Below, in pieces: positions 33,406 through 63,589 of a stretch of 64,000 nucleotides of DNA (the first letter of the stretch is position 1; every line of letters begins with the position of its first letter). A program made the position numbers and the translations under genes. The stretch comes from Primula veris (taxonomy: Eukaryota; Streptophyta; Magnoliopsida; Ericales; Primulaceae), in assembly GCA_963682055.1 (NCBI GenBank), contig OY821749.1:3522336-3586335 (forward strand). The letters run 5' to 3'. The notes under the pieces are model-generated. The model saw only the letters and a list, made by a program, of their open reading frames with translations, had not been told where the DNA came from and made no database searches.

Positions 33406-34926
33406 GAGGAAAAAAGTTGTTAAGGGCTTTGCTTAGTTGTCAAAAGCTGTATGTATCAATTTCATAATCTCATTGTCATGGTTTCTCAATTATAAGGCCA
33501 ACTAGCTTCTGATTGGGATGAATTTGGAACTATTAGGAAAATTGGAAATAAGACTACTTCAATGTATTAGGCATTTTTGCATTTCTTTTAGTTTGTATTT
33601 CATTTGCATTTTCTGAACTACGAATTTTTACAAAACTATGTTCCTTTTTTTTCCTTCTTTTGTTTTACAGATTGCAATTCTGAAATTGCTTAAAATCGCC
33701 TAATTCAAAACTCAGGCCTTTCTGGCTTTCTGGTATTCTTGTAGCTAGCAAGTACTTCCCGAAACCACGAGTACATATTTTAAAATTTACAGTGTGCTGA
33801 GTCAAATACTCATCATACATGAGCCCTTAAAAATATGGTGTTTTGGACTCTTTTTAAGAATATTAAGAAAAAATCATCACCAAACCAAGTTCCTTTTATG
33901 TTGATTTTTTTTTACCAGTGTATGTATTTTATCAGCTAGAATATCAGAAAGTGACTACTTTATACTAGCACACAAATATTGATAAAATGAAGAAATAAAG
34001 TTGCACCAAATAAAATTGAGAGGCAAGTCAGTTTCTCTTTTTTTTCTAAAAAATGTATGTCACTGATGATTTTGTGAAGATTAAAACAACAAATTAATGA
34101 AGAACTATAGACAGTCTATAGTTGGGTAATTGATTTTAGTCCAAGCGTCATGAGTAACAATCTGAAGGCTTATGATTTATCGTTATTTTACCCTTTTCAA
34201 GGAATTAAAATCTACTCATTTAATCTTTGGTTAATTGGCTATATAAAAAAAATACTATATAGCTCGATGGGATCATTAAATAAACTATTTCCAGGACAAT
34301 TATTACGATATACCATGTGGACGACTTTGTATGTCTTATATAGAGGATAATTGCAAGAAACCTTGTGGGAACATATCCAACAACTTGAGCCTCACCAAGT
34401 GGACATCTTTCATAAGGAAATGATTTTGCTAACCAAGAAATGTTTCCTTGGATGTAATTAACCATCCGTTTTTAACATGATCATTCCCTTAATCACATGC
34501 AAATCATAGTTATCGGTAAAACGAAATGAATCCGGAAAACAAAATGGGAAACAGAAATGTGAAAAAAAATAGAAAAAATCTAAGATTACACGTAAAATAA
34601 TTAGAAACGGGAAACGAAAAGTGGAAAGTGTCAAACGGGAGACTTGTTTTCAAAAGTGAAACGAGTTGCCTGTTAAATATGATGCAAACGTTTTTGGTTA
34701 CTCGTCAGAAATACAAAAAAATCTCTTTAATGATTAATATTTCAGAGATTCAGAAAGCTAGTTTTTTTCTTAATTATCAATCCTCATTCCTACGTTTTGT
34801 TCTTTAATTACGGAATGAGTCTATGCTTAGTTTGGCAGACACACATATATAGGTTTTTATGAGCTAGGAGTTGCTTTATAATTAAACATAACTTAGCCTA
34901 AATTTCTTTGCAGGTAATCACTTTGT
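33406..34926. other. Intergenic DNA upstream of XTH
   Basis: AT-rich sequence; no gene or clear element on either strand. Confidence 0.5.
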
Positions 34927-35690
34927 GACGAGGGAATATCTGTATTCCCCCTTTCCGATATACGCAAATCGAATAACTCGTACGAATCGCATATTGACGT
35001 CCGGAGTACATACAAATCGCATATTGACGTCCGGAGTACATACAAACCCACCCCGGTCATCAATATTGTGCACGCCTCGGCAAAGTACATCCAGAACTAT
35101 CTCAATGGAGAATGACGTTCTATCCCGGTCTACACGCTCATTCCGGATATAATTAATGCGAGGTTAGGTAGGGCAGATGAATCCTATTCAACTCAGCGCC
35201 AAGAGTCAACACGGTTGGCGTCATAATCCCGGGCGACGCGCTGACTCTGCCAGTGAGGGAAAACCATATGTCCCTGACATCTACTGTGACCCGAGGCACG
35301 CGCTCTACCGCGTAGGATGAACAACGATCCTAACCTAGATCTAATGGACCTGGGGGAAAGTTGAATACTATAAATACAGCATTGATGACAAAGAAAAAGA
35401 GTTTGATTCTTCTCACTAGAAAGAGGAAACAACATTAAAGACTAAAAAATACTTCTCTCTAAAGGTCCGACGTATATTAAGGCAATTACATGCATATACC
35501 CTAGGTCTGGGGTAGATAATTAAATAGAATATATCCTCGTATTGCAAATACTAAACCATTGTAACTTGTAACCTTATCATACATCAATAAAATACCCGCT
35601 TTCATCTATAATTGGTTTTCGTTTGTCTTATCGAGCTTGGTTTTCTTGTCAAAGACTCTTATTTTTGGCTTTCGAGAATCAAGATTTACA
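34927..35690 (+). mobile_element. LTR-like fragment of a retrotransposon
   Basis: The segment is more GC-rich than its flanks and has a TATA box (CTATAAATAC, about 35369) and AATAAA (about 35586) in LTR order, ending near GATTTACA. A 30-bp unit is tandemly repeated at 34985-35014 and 35015-35044. No coding interior or target duplication was found, so it is a fragment, possibly of a long-LTR Ty3 element. Ends are approximate. Confidence 0.5.
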
Positions 35691-36032
35691 TTTGGAACCA
35701 AAATCAGGTGTAGAAAATTGCCATGTTTATAGACTCCAGACTAGTTCTTCATCCATGAGACATAATAATTTATTATATGTCATGCACCCACAATAGACAT
35801 ATTTGTGTTGACCTTTAATACATTACATTTACTATAGGCCTCAAAATTGGACACCCTTGTAAGTACGTTATACACATAAAATTAATAAAATCTATTCCGT
35901 CAAAGGGAAAAAAGTATTTTGTGTCCGGTGAAATAAACTCCGAAGACAACTATGATACATGGACCATATAATTTATCGGAAAAATAGAATATAATTAGAT
36001 CAATTGCTATAGTTTGGGCGATTTTAACATGA

Positions 36033-36104
36033 GCGTCTGTAGTCCAACGGTTAGGATAATTGCCTTCCAAGCAATAGACCCGGGTTCGACTCCCGGCAGA
36101 CGCA
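36033..36104 (+). tRNA. trnG-UCC: tRNA-Gly (anticodon UCC)
   Basis: The 72-nt sequence folds as a cloverleaf: acceptor GCGTCTG/CAGACGC, anticodon stem ATTGC/GCAAT with loop CTTCCAA (anticodon TCC), T stem CCGGG/CCCGG around TTCGACT, and discriminator A. The A box TAGTCCAACGG (36040-36050) and B box GGTTCGACTCC (36083-36093) are intact. A TTTT Pol III stop follows at 36105. It has no intron and looks functional. Confidence 0.97.
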
Positions 36105-36920
36105 TTTTATATTTATTTTACATTTTTGAGTAGCTTGTTTGGTTGCAGTCTTTGCTATTAAGCAAATAAGCTTGATTAAATATATAAATTTCTATTTTTC
36201 CATAAGTCCTTCACTGAGGGTGACTATTTGTTTATTTATTTTGCCATCCATACATTTCCCATTTTCGTACCGAGAATACCTGGTTTATAATTTTCTTTTA
36301 TTGATCAACTATAAGAAAAATCCCTCATACCTATTCTAAACAATCATCTACTTAAAATAAGTTCTATGATTCAAGCTCATTTGAGATTTCATTTGTACTT
36401 TTGATCTCTCCAGGCAATTGGACATGTCACGTATATCAGTTTTACCAGTACCATGCTTATTTATCTTCAGTGTAAGATTAAAGTCCAATAACTTATCATA
36501 TGAATGTCTCCCCAAATTTCAATATAAATTTTATTTAGTCACTGTTCCTTCGATGAAACACCAATGATCCATGAATATCAAGAAAGCTACGAGATAGGTG
36601 GCAAACTGATGCAAATCATATCACCATGTTTAGTATTGTTCTACTGTTAGTATTTTACTATTTTTTAATCGGATTTATATATAAATATCAAAGAACTAAA
36701 TATATCACCTTTCGCCAACAAATTCAACATTTTTGGAACATGGGTTGCATGTTCTGACCGATATAGTGATCTTGAAATCTGATGAAAGAGTGTTAGGAAG
36801 CAAGTAAAACCAAGAATAGATCAACTACCAGGAAGGTCTCATCAATTTATAAGAATAACATATCTAGAAAATCTACTTCAAATAAAAATAATTCAGCTTT
36901 TACTATAACTTTTAAACTCT
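36105..36920. other. Intergenic DNA between tRNA-Gly and the AOR 3' end
   Basis: AT-rich sequence with no recognisable gene; the part next to 36920 is presumably the 3' untranslated region of the minus-strand oxidoreductase gene. Confidence 0.5.
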
Positions 36921-55302
<18,382 letters not shown>

Positions 55303-55385
55303 TCACTTCAAGTGAGTGTCTGTTATTTCAGTTTATCATTTAAGCTTACTTTGTATGTGTGTATGGTGTTTGTTTGATTCTAATG

Positions 55386-55393
55386 ACACGTGG
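55386..55393. promoter_or_regulatory. ABRE/G-box upstream of AOR
   Basis: ACACGTGG lies 96 bp upstream of the AOR start codon; read on the gene strand it is CCACGTGT. This is the consensus for abscisic-acid- and stress-responsive bZIP binding, which would suit a reactive-carbonyl detoxifying enzyme. Function is inferred from the motif and its position. Confidence 0.5.
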
Positions 55394-55479
55394 TGCTGCC
55401 ACCTGTCCTATCTTTTTTTTATTCTCTTTTTTATTTTATTTATTATTATCTTTTTTATCTGGTCTTAATTTTTGTTTTT

Positions 55480-56770
55480 GAAAAATAAATTGAAAAAATA
55501 TCATTTTTGAAGATCGTGGGTTCGCGACTTGCGAGTGCACTTTTTGTACTCCTCTATAGCCTTCATCTTGGATCGCACATATAGTACTTTACGGGAACTT
55601 AAGTTACCAGTAACGGAAATGGAAGCGGGAATCGAAACGGGATACGGAAATATGAAACGGGATACGAAAACGTGAAACGTGAAAAAAATGAAAAAAATAT
55701 ATAATTTACACATGAAATAATCGAAAACGGAAATGAGAAGCGGAATGAGGTTTTTTAAATTGCAATAGAGTTTTTCAGTAACTATGACACTTTCAACCAT
55801 TGATGAACCATTAGGTAACAAAGTTTATGTAATTATCTCGAAACTAGCTTCTACTGATTTTTATGTTTCGAAAATTAGGAAAGTGTATGTGAATGGTAGA
55901 AGATTGAAAAAAAGTTTCCGACTAGAAAACAAAATGAGGGCTATGACATAAACATTGTGATACAATTTTGGTATACGTAGTATTGAACAAATTTTTGAAA
56001 CGTAATTGTCATCTAGAAAACTAAATAAAACCAAACTTTTTTTTTAAGGGGTATGCTGTTTGTTATGAAATTTCTTCATGGTGTATTTGATTGAATTTGG
56101 AACGTGTTTTGTTTTTTAAACCAAAACTAAAGAAGTGTATTTGAAGATTAGTTAAGGAGTAGTATATCAGATGGTCACGACGTGTCATGTATGTGTAGAT
56201 ATGTACGTGACCGTTTTTTATATCCATTTTATCAACGACATCATATTAAAATATTTTGGATGAAAACGGTAGTTTCAACAAAATTAATTCCATCCCCTGC
56301 TATAATTAAGTAAATTTATTTAATGGTTGAATATTAGTAAACTTTTAACAAAGAAACACAAAAACCTACTTATCATTTAAAAGAAAAATACCACTATTTG
56401 AAAATACTAAAATGTATTCTTTGTAGTTTGTACCTAAAATATTAGAATGTTGGCTAGATTTTTTCACAATCTACGTTTACATCTCTTTCGGCTCAACTAC
56501 CTTTCTAGCTGCTGAAGTTTATCCATGACTATATATTCTATATTATCCATCAAATTTCATACCAATATATCCTTATAAAAATACGTCCAAATTTTCATAT
56601 CAAAATTATCGAAATAAAAAAAATAAAAATTTTATCTTATAGTTATAACCACGAACGACGCTGATTAACTTTTAAAATAATTTTTTTTAACAATCCAGAT
56701 ATAAAAAAATTATACATTAAATTTGCAAGTATTTTCGCAGTTGCATTTGGTTACCATATTAATTTGCATA
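55480..56770. other. Region between the divergent AOR and AMSH2 genes
   Basis: AT-rich sequence with no recognisable coding region. It should contain the promoters of both genes. A poly-repeat of GGGATACG/GAAACGGG type lies at about 55605-55690. Confidence 0.5.
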
Positions 56771-56779
56771 TTAATGCCA

Positions 56780-56855
56780 ACTTTACACGCCATCCTAAAC
56801 TTTCTGTTGCTTCTCTCTCTTCATTCTCAAGAAAAGGAAAATTCTTGAAGCAAAG
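56780..56855 (+). other. Possible 5'UTR exon of AMSH2
   Basis: A pyrimidine-rich, ATG-free stretch ends in CAAAG followed by the consensus donor GTAAAC at 56856. It could splice to the acceptor TTTGCAG ending at 58317, which precedes the AMSH2 start codon by 68 bases. No transcript evidence is available, so the exon start is a guess. Confidence 0.4.
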
Positions 56856-57667
56856 GTAAACCATATTAGAAAACTATATTTTGCTTTTCTATGCTATGTT
56901 TCTAGATTATGACTTGAGTATTGAACCAAGGTCAATAGGTACCAAACTTTTCGTTTTCTTGTATCTTATATTATTGTTTTCCATCTTTTTACATTATATT
57001 GGACATTTCTGTTGCTAAATGGATTCAATTATTCCTTCTCTCTGCTTATTTACTACCTCTGATATGGGAGTACTTTATCAAAATCAAGAAAATAGTATTA
57101 ATTTATTCAAGAACAAAATATGAGTTGAATTTGGGGGAACATAATTTATGACAAGTGAGTTTATGAGATTCAAATTAGCTGTTATTTAACTAAACTAATG
57201 AGAGAGACCGCTTCTCGGTTTTTCAGAGTTAAACAAAATTCCAGAGCCGACCCTGACCTGAAAGTCATATCCGAAAATATTATAAAAATGATGAACTATA
57301 GTGTTGTCAGTTTGACGGTTTTAAGCGCAACTTTTCATTTCTATACTGCATCTCTCTGATAGCTTAGACTTGTTAAGGTATTGGGTTTGGCATGAAAAAA
57401 ATAATTTTAGCGGTATTCAATCAAATAGACAATCTCTGCTAAAAAGTTGCAACAAACAAACCCTCATCTCAGGCATGCTTGGCCTGATAGCAGTAATACA
57501 AGAAATGTGTTTTTTGTAGCTATGTCAATTTAAGACAAAAGCGTTCATATGTTGAATAGCACAATAGAAACAAGCTGAAAGGTTAGACTTTATTAGGTCA
57601 TGATTTGTATGCTTAACCAGCTATTTCAACAGTCTCACATCTCTCAGATCGCTACTTCAACCAATTT

Positions 57668-58245
57668 CAGACCCGGTTTTGGGCCTAGGCCCAAGAGGCA
57701 CGGGCCTAAAGCTCCCCGAAAACCAACTATTTTTAGGCCCCCATTTGCCAATAAGTTATAATATTTTATAATAGTTTTCCTTTCTTTTTAAGTGTATAGA
57801 GTCCGCGGGCTTTTTTAACATCATTGGTTCGAACCCCTGGACATCAACATTTTTTTATATTTCTGTTGAAAATTTATTACGTTAATGACCCATGTAGTTT
57901 AATGTAAGGTTTTTTCTGGGGTCTTGTATATTAAATAAAACAGAAAAAGACCTGATTTAGTATAAAGATAACAGATTTGGTCATTTATTTTGAAGAAAAA
58001 AAAATCCTATTATAATTTTTGTTTCCATGGAAAAGTTTATAAAAAAAAATCTTACCTGGTATAGTTGTAGTTTTGGTCAAATGTGTGTCAACTAATCGCA
58101 TTTGATAAGTTTTAGCGAAATATTTTGCTATTTAATTATTTACCGTATCTAATAAGTTTTAGTTAAATATTTTATTGTTTTTACGGAAAGAAAAGCCCCA
58201 TTTTTAAAGTGGCCTATAGCCCCCAAAACACTAGAACCGGCACTG
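57668..58245. mobile_element. hAT-like non-autonomous element upstream of AMSH2 coding region
   Basis: The left end CAGACCCGGTTTTGGGCC and the inverted right end CAGTGCCGGTTCTAGTG are related, and 8-bp duplications ACCAATTT (57660-57667) and ACCGATTT (58246-58253) differ by one base, as expected for hAT. The 578-bp interior is AT-rich with no transposase. It would lie in the proposed 5'UTR intron of AMSH2, 141 bp before the start codon. Confidence 0.75.
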
Positions 58246-58385
58246 ACCGATTTGGTAAATAAATCGGAGTTTAAGCTGCAACCGAACAAATACTAAATCA
58301 TGTTACATCCTTTGCAGAAAATTACTCGTGGGAAATGATTACTGCCACCTCAGTCTAATTTATTTTTTGGGTTCGAATATTCGGA

Positions 58386-61300
58386 ATGGGGGCGAGCTAT
58401 AATTTTCATAAAGAGGTGCATAATATTACACAATCTTCTCCTTCTCCTACTATCTCAGGCATATATAACTTACCGAGTTTTGGTGAAATCTCGCGTATTA
58501 CTAGTGCTGATTCTGGGCACGAAGGTTCCAGTTATTCACCTGATGGATCAGAGTCATATAAAGTCCTTAAAGATGTACACATTGTAAGAAAACTCCTTAA
58601 ATTTCTAAGTGTTTGTTGCTTTTCTTTCCCTACATGTATGTGTAAAGCTATGTTTGGAGCCTTGGGGGCAGTGGTGGATGTAAGATGTTTACGATAGAAT
58701 TGAAATTTATCCCCCTTTATGGTCACAGATATGATTTAGGCACCGGAAATTGGAGAACTTTATACATATGCTGTGGTGAGGGTGGTTTTACTACTCTTTT
58801 TTAATTTATTATTATTCACAGTCAGCACAGCTGTTGGATGATTTTCTTGCACTTGCCGAGGACAATACAGACAAGGATATGGAAACTTGTGGGGTGCTTG
58901 GTGCTTTTCTTGTAAGACTTCTATCTTTCCAGAACCAACAACAAATTTTGTTTTGAAGGTGATTTGTTCGTCTAACCGGCTAGGTTTTTTGTCCCAAATT
59001 CCTTTGATATTAACAACTTTACCTCATAAGTTGAACTTTGCACAAACCTCCAATGATTGGTGTAGCCCTTAGTGTCTCGATTTGTAAATTTAAAACTTAA
59101 GAGCAAACATTTTTGCTTATTCTCAAGAGTCAAGACTTTTAACTAATTAATAACTATGAATATTGTAAGGTTTAGTTCTTTGTATGCAACCAGTGTATGT
59201 TGTGGTATTGTCTTTTTTACAAATGAGGATGGTTTTGGTTGTGTGTGGTCGCATAGTTGAAACTTATCTTTTCGTTCTTGCTGTTTCCAGACTAACAACA
59301 TTTAACTTTTCTATACAAAGTCACTTGTCTTTCATTTTAAAAAGAACTAATTTCGGATGCTTCTGCAAAAACAAACAAACTTGAGGTTCCATATTCATGA
59401 GTTTATAAAACTATACCTAACAGTAATATTTGATACATCTCCGAAACCTTGAGATATTTTTTCTTTATGCGAATGACTTTGGAACCTGAACCTTTTATTT
59501 CAGAAGCTTTCACTTTAGTTGTCTGGCAGTCTACACGTTAGCACATTTTCAGTGTTTTACTCTTCCAATAACCTTCGAGCAATCATCTTGTTCTTATTCT
59601 CTCGCAATGAAAACATTATCACCGCATTGAAACTGTTTTTTTTTTCCCTTTTTTTTCCAGAGAGGGGGAACCTTTTATGCTACGACACTGATAATTCCAA
59701 AGCAAGAATCAACCTCCAGTTCTGTATGCAGTCCAACTTCCATCTTTCTTTGTTCATTAAGATATTTAAGTTTCTACTTTATTGCACCTATTCGTTCGTC
59801 AAACTTTAGCAGCGCTGTTTATCACGAAAGGCTTAATTTATCTTACAGAGTATTTGTTTACAGTGTCACGCTCTGCATGAGGAGGAAATTTTTGCTATAC
59901 AAAATGAGCAATCACTTATTCCTGTAGGATGGATCCATGTATGTGTTTCATCTCCTAAATCTTTTTCCATTTGCGTTTTTTCTACAATTGCGAGTTAACC
60001 ACTGTATGGGTGAAACTGTAAATCATTCCTTTTACTCTTACTTCTAAGCTCTGAACATATACAGTCACATGGCAGAATTTTGAGCGGCGGCTTCGTTTGT
60101 GGGTTAGCCAAATTGAAGAGTATGCGAAATTTTTTGACCTTGAGTGAAACATAAGGGTATAAAGTGTGGCTTACTCATACTTTTAGTATGTATACACTTT
60201 TGGAACGATACAATATACATGTTTATTAAAAAAAAATAGGCAAGACAAACAGACTGATGTGTTTGTGATCGACAAATTTTGTTAGTAATTGCTCAACAAC
60301 TTTAGTAATTGTCTTCCAAAATGATTTTCTTTTTGACAACAGACTCATCCATCTCAAAGCTGTTTCATGTCATCGGTCGACTTGCACACCCAATTTTCAT
60401 ATCAGGTAACTAATTATCATATTCGACAATTGGCGCTCATAATTTATATTTAATACAGGGAAGTATTTGTAAATCATAAATCTAATTCATGAAAGCTGAT
60501 CAAAAAACACATTTCATGCCTAAAAGCTATGGAAAAAAAAGGTACTTGTAAAATTGCCACTTGATTTCTTATTGGCTTGTTATTTCTGGCTTACAGATAA
60601 TGGTCCCTGAGGCGGTTGCGATTGTTATGGCTCCAACCGATAAGTCAAGGTATGTATCCTCAAACATTAATCCAATCATATTTGTGGATTAATTTGCAAC
60701 ATAAATATATTTCCTCTGGTATGTGTGCTTTAGTAGTTCTGTGACAACTTTGCCTCACGTTATAACTTGCCTAGTTTGGTGCCAATTTAACAAATAGTTT
60801 AGCCTCCATGAACTTTGCTGGAAAATTAAACATTCTAAGATTTTAGCAGAACTTGTATTGTTGGATTGGTTCTGAAAAAGGCTTTTTGGTTCAAGGATTT
60901 TAAAACTCTCTTCGTTGCTTGACTTTAAGAATAATATACCTATCAATCATACTTAACAAAAGAAATTGAGTTTTGACTCTTTTGAGATTAGACTATTTTT
61001 TGTTTCTTTTTGCGGTTCATGAATCTATGGTCGCAATACTAAGTTGGGAAATGGGAATCAGATCTAGAAATGGTTGGAATGAATGTGAAATATATAAATT
61101 TCCTTATTTAACTTTTAGATATTTGTAATGGATAAACATCCCTACCAAAGGGGTTACTCAGCTGCAGTTTTTAAGAAGTAAAAAGAACGGACTTTTTGAA
61201 TTTAAGAAAGCATCTTTTCCAAAAAAAAAAAAACAGAAAAAAGGTCTTTAACACTGCAGCTAAATGATGACTAAATTAGTCGAGAATATAAATGTGGGAA

Positions 61301-61688
61301 CCATATAGAACAGCCTTGTGAACGTATGAGCCTTATTACTGAAAAATAAGAATCCTAGTATCCTAGACTCTAAATTTCCGTCCCTCACAAGTCATGCTAG
61401 TACAGTACTTACTAGTCAAGGTTTTCATGTTTTAAAAGTAGAAAAAGGAAATTATTAGAGCTAGACCCAAACTTACTCGTTCTTCTCGATTCTTTGGTTT
61501 TGATTTGTTTCAGGAACTATGGAATATTCAGGCTCTCAGAGCCTAATGGGGTAGCTGTTCTCAAGGAGTGCCAAGAGAAAGGGTTTCATATCCATAAAGA
61601 GCCTGCTGATGGAACTCCCATATATGAGCACTGTTCTAATGTTTATGTTAATCCCAATCTGAGATTTGAAATATTCGACCTGCGGTGA
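58386..61688 (+). CDS. AMSH2: AMSH-like ubiquitin thioesterase 2 (JAMM/MPN+ deubiquitinase)
   Basis: Seven coding exons: 58386-58583, 58822-58911, 59661-59723, 59864-59938, 60343-60405, 60597-60649 and 61514-61688; GT-AG introns, 717 nt, 238 aa. AMSH proteases are zinc enzymes that cut Lys63-linked ubiquitin chains on endosomal cargo. A Ser-rich N-terminus of about 60 residues is followed by the catalytic domain. The JAMM residues are Glu87 (in METCGVLG) and His142, His144 and Asp155 (HTHP, ten bases of spacing residues, SSVD). IPKQEST, MVPEAVAIVMAP and the C-terminus FEIFDLR are typical. At 238 aa it matches the short plant AMSH2 form, lacking the N-terminal MIT-like domain of AMSH1/3 (about 500 aa). 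The ATG is the first in frame after a stop just upstream. Confidence 0.92.
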
Positions 61689-62866
61689 TCTGGTAGACAA
61701 AGTTTCTTACAGTTGTATAGACTTTTAGCTTAAAAGTTTTTGGTTTATAAAAAGTCTGGTCATCCTGCTCGCTACTTTAACCATTTCAAGCAAAACCAGA
61801 AAAACTCGCTTTTAAGTTGGCCAACGAAATGCTTTCAAATAAGCTAAACATAATAGCTGCAATCAAACAAGCTTGTGTTCTAGTGTGTTAATAGTGAACA
61901 GGTGACTTTCATTGGGTGCAGGACTGTAAGAAAATCCAATGGAAGGGAGTTGAATGTATACTTTTCAAAGTTTTATGATGAAGTTTAAAAGTGTAACACT
62001 GATGTTAGCAGGACAATCATTGTACATGTAAATATTTACAAAGTGTCGAAATCTACATTATATTATAGTTCAATCTCTTAAATATAGAAAAAGCAGAATG
62101 TCTCGTGCAATAGCAAGTTACCGTCTCATTCGATGTATCGAAAATTTGATGAAATGGGTCAATATAGTTATGTACTTTGTTGTCCATTTTCATGTAATAG
62201 TGCCATTATCATTCGTTGTACATCTCACCTTGACTTGATTCTTTTATGTAGCGTGAAGTGTTGTTCATCTTACAAACAAAACGTAAAATAATTAAATTTA
62301 TAGTTGACTGCAATTCTGCAAAATAGTACATAAATATATTTGCTCTTAAGCTTTAGATAATGTGAGCCAAAGTCGATGCTATGAAGTTATTTTAGAGGTT
62401 TGAAATGTTCAAAGCCACATATATTGACTTTAGACCTTGAAATTGCCAGTCAATTTCATCTACTAAAAAAATCCTAATCTAGAAACCAAGCTACAACAAT
62501 CCCGTTACTTCACCTGTCCGGAATTTTTCGTGTTTCGTCTGAATCTTATATTATTCATATATAAAGTTCACTTTGTGATCGAATATACGAGAACATTTCT
62601 GATAGTTTGGCACTGAATACGACTCTCTGAATCTGAACCAGTTTGGATTTTAAACTGGTCTGAATCATCTGAAGCTAAATGAAACTGTATATAACCAATC
62701 CGACCCGTCTCCCATCTTTAATTCTATAATTATCATTCCACTGAAAATATTAAAGAAAAAGTAGTAGAATAAATCATAAGAGATTCAAGCCGGTTTATTC
62801 GGAATGGTTGAGACCATAATTATATACATTTACAATTAGAAACTGGTTTTACTTTGGCTTACAGGG
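61689..62866. other. AMSH2 3' flank and intergenic DNA
   Basis: It contains the AMSH2 3' untranslated region and AT-rich sequence with a block at about 61720-61870 related to repeats in other introns of the window. No gene recognised. Confidence 0.5.
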
Positions 62867-62874
62867 TCACTGAG

Positions 62875-63328
62875 CATTGTTTTAAAAAACGCGCTATATT
62901 ACGTTATAGTTCGCGAAATAGCGTTTTTCGGCCGAAAAATCCTATGATAACCCGCTATTTAGATGAAAAAACGCTAAATTCGCGCTATACTAACGTTATT
63001 TACGCTATAACGGGTGCAGTTCAATTTTTTTATTTGGTCAAAATTTTAATGAAATTATTGGAACCCGAAGAGAATCATACCTCAAAACTGTTGCAAACAA
63101 AGTAAATGCTCTGACATCTCAACTACAATCATTTTGTGATTATTAGTTACAATTTTTTATATATATTTAGTTAATTTTTATTAGATGTTCTGAATTTAAT
63201 GCTATATTTATGTGTATTTAGACAAAAAATAAAATACACCCTAAAGCGCTATGTAGCAAAACTATTTGCGTTTTTAGCATTTCTCTCGAACAAACGCTAC
63301 GGTAACAATAACGGTATTTAAAACATTG
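62875..63328. mobile_element. hAT-like MITE, 454 bp
   Basis: The ends CATTGTTTTAAA and TTTAAAACATTG are inverted with one mismatch. Flanking 8-bp sequences TCACTGAG (62867-62874) and TGACTGAG (63329-63336) differ by one base, the hAT target-duplication length. The interior repeats CGCTAT and GCGTTT motifs near both ends, as expected of transposase-binding sites. The open frame across 62854-63105 is incidental. Confidence 0.8.
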
Positions 63329-63336
63329 TGACTGAG

Positions 63337-63589
63337 TCAGTACTCAGAACCACTTACACCTTTGGCTTCAGTACTAGACTCGTTTCTTAAGCCAAAGTTA
63401 AATTTTTCTGGAACCCGACCCGATTAAGGATAGTCTGGATACTCATAAGTATTTACACAAACCTTTTAGGTGTAATAATGATTTTCTTTCAAGTTACCAA
63501 GATACAAATCAACTAAAATGTAAAAAAGGAACTAAAAGAAACTTTACTAACAGAAGAAGAATAAAGAAAAAAAATCAAAATATGTATGC
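63337..63589. other. 3' flank of the minus-strand gene at the window end
   Basis: AT-rich; presumably the 3' untranslated region of the gene that ends at 63590. Confidence 0.4.
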
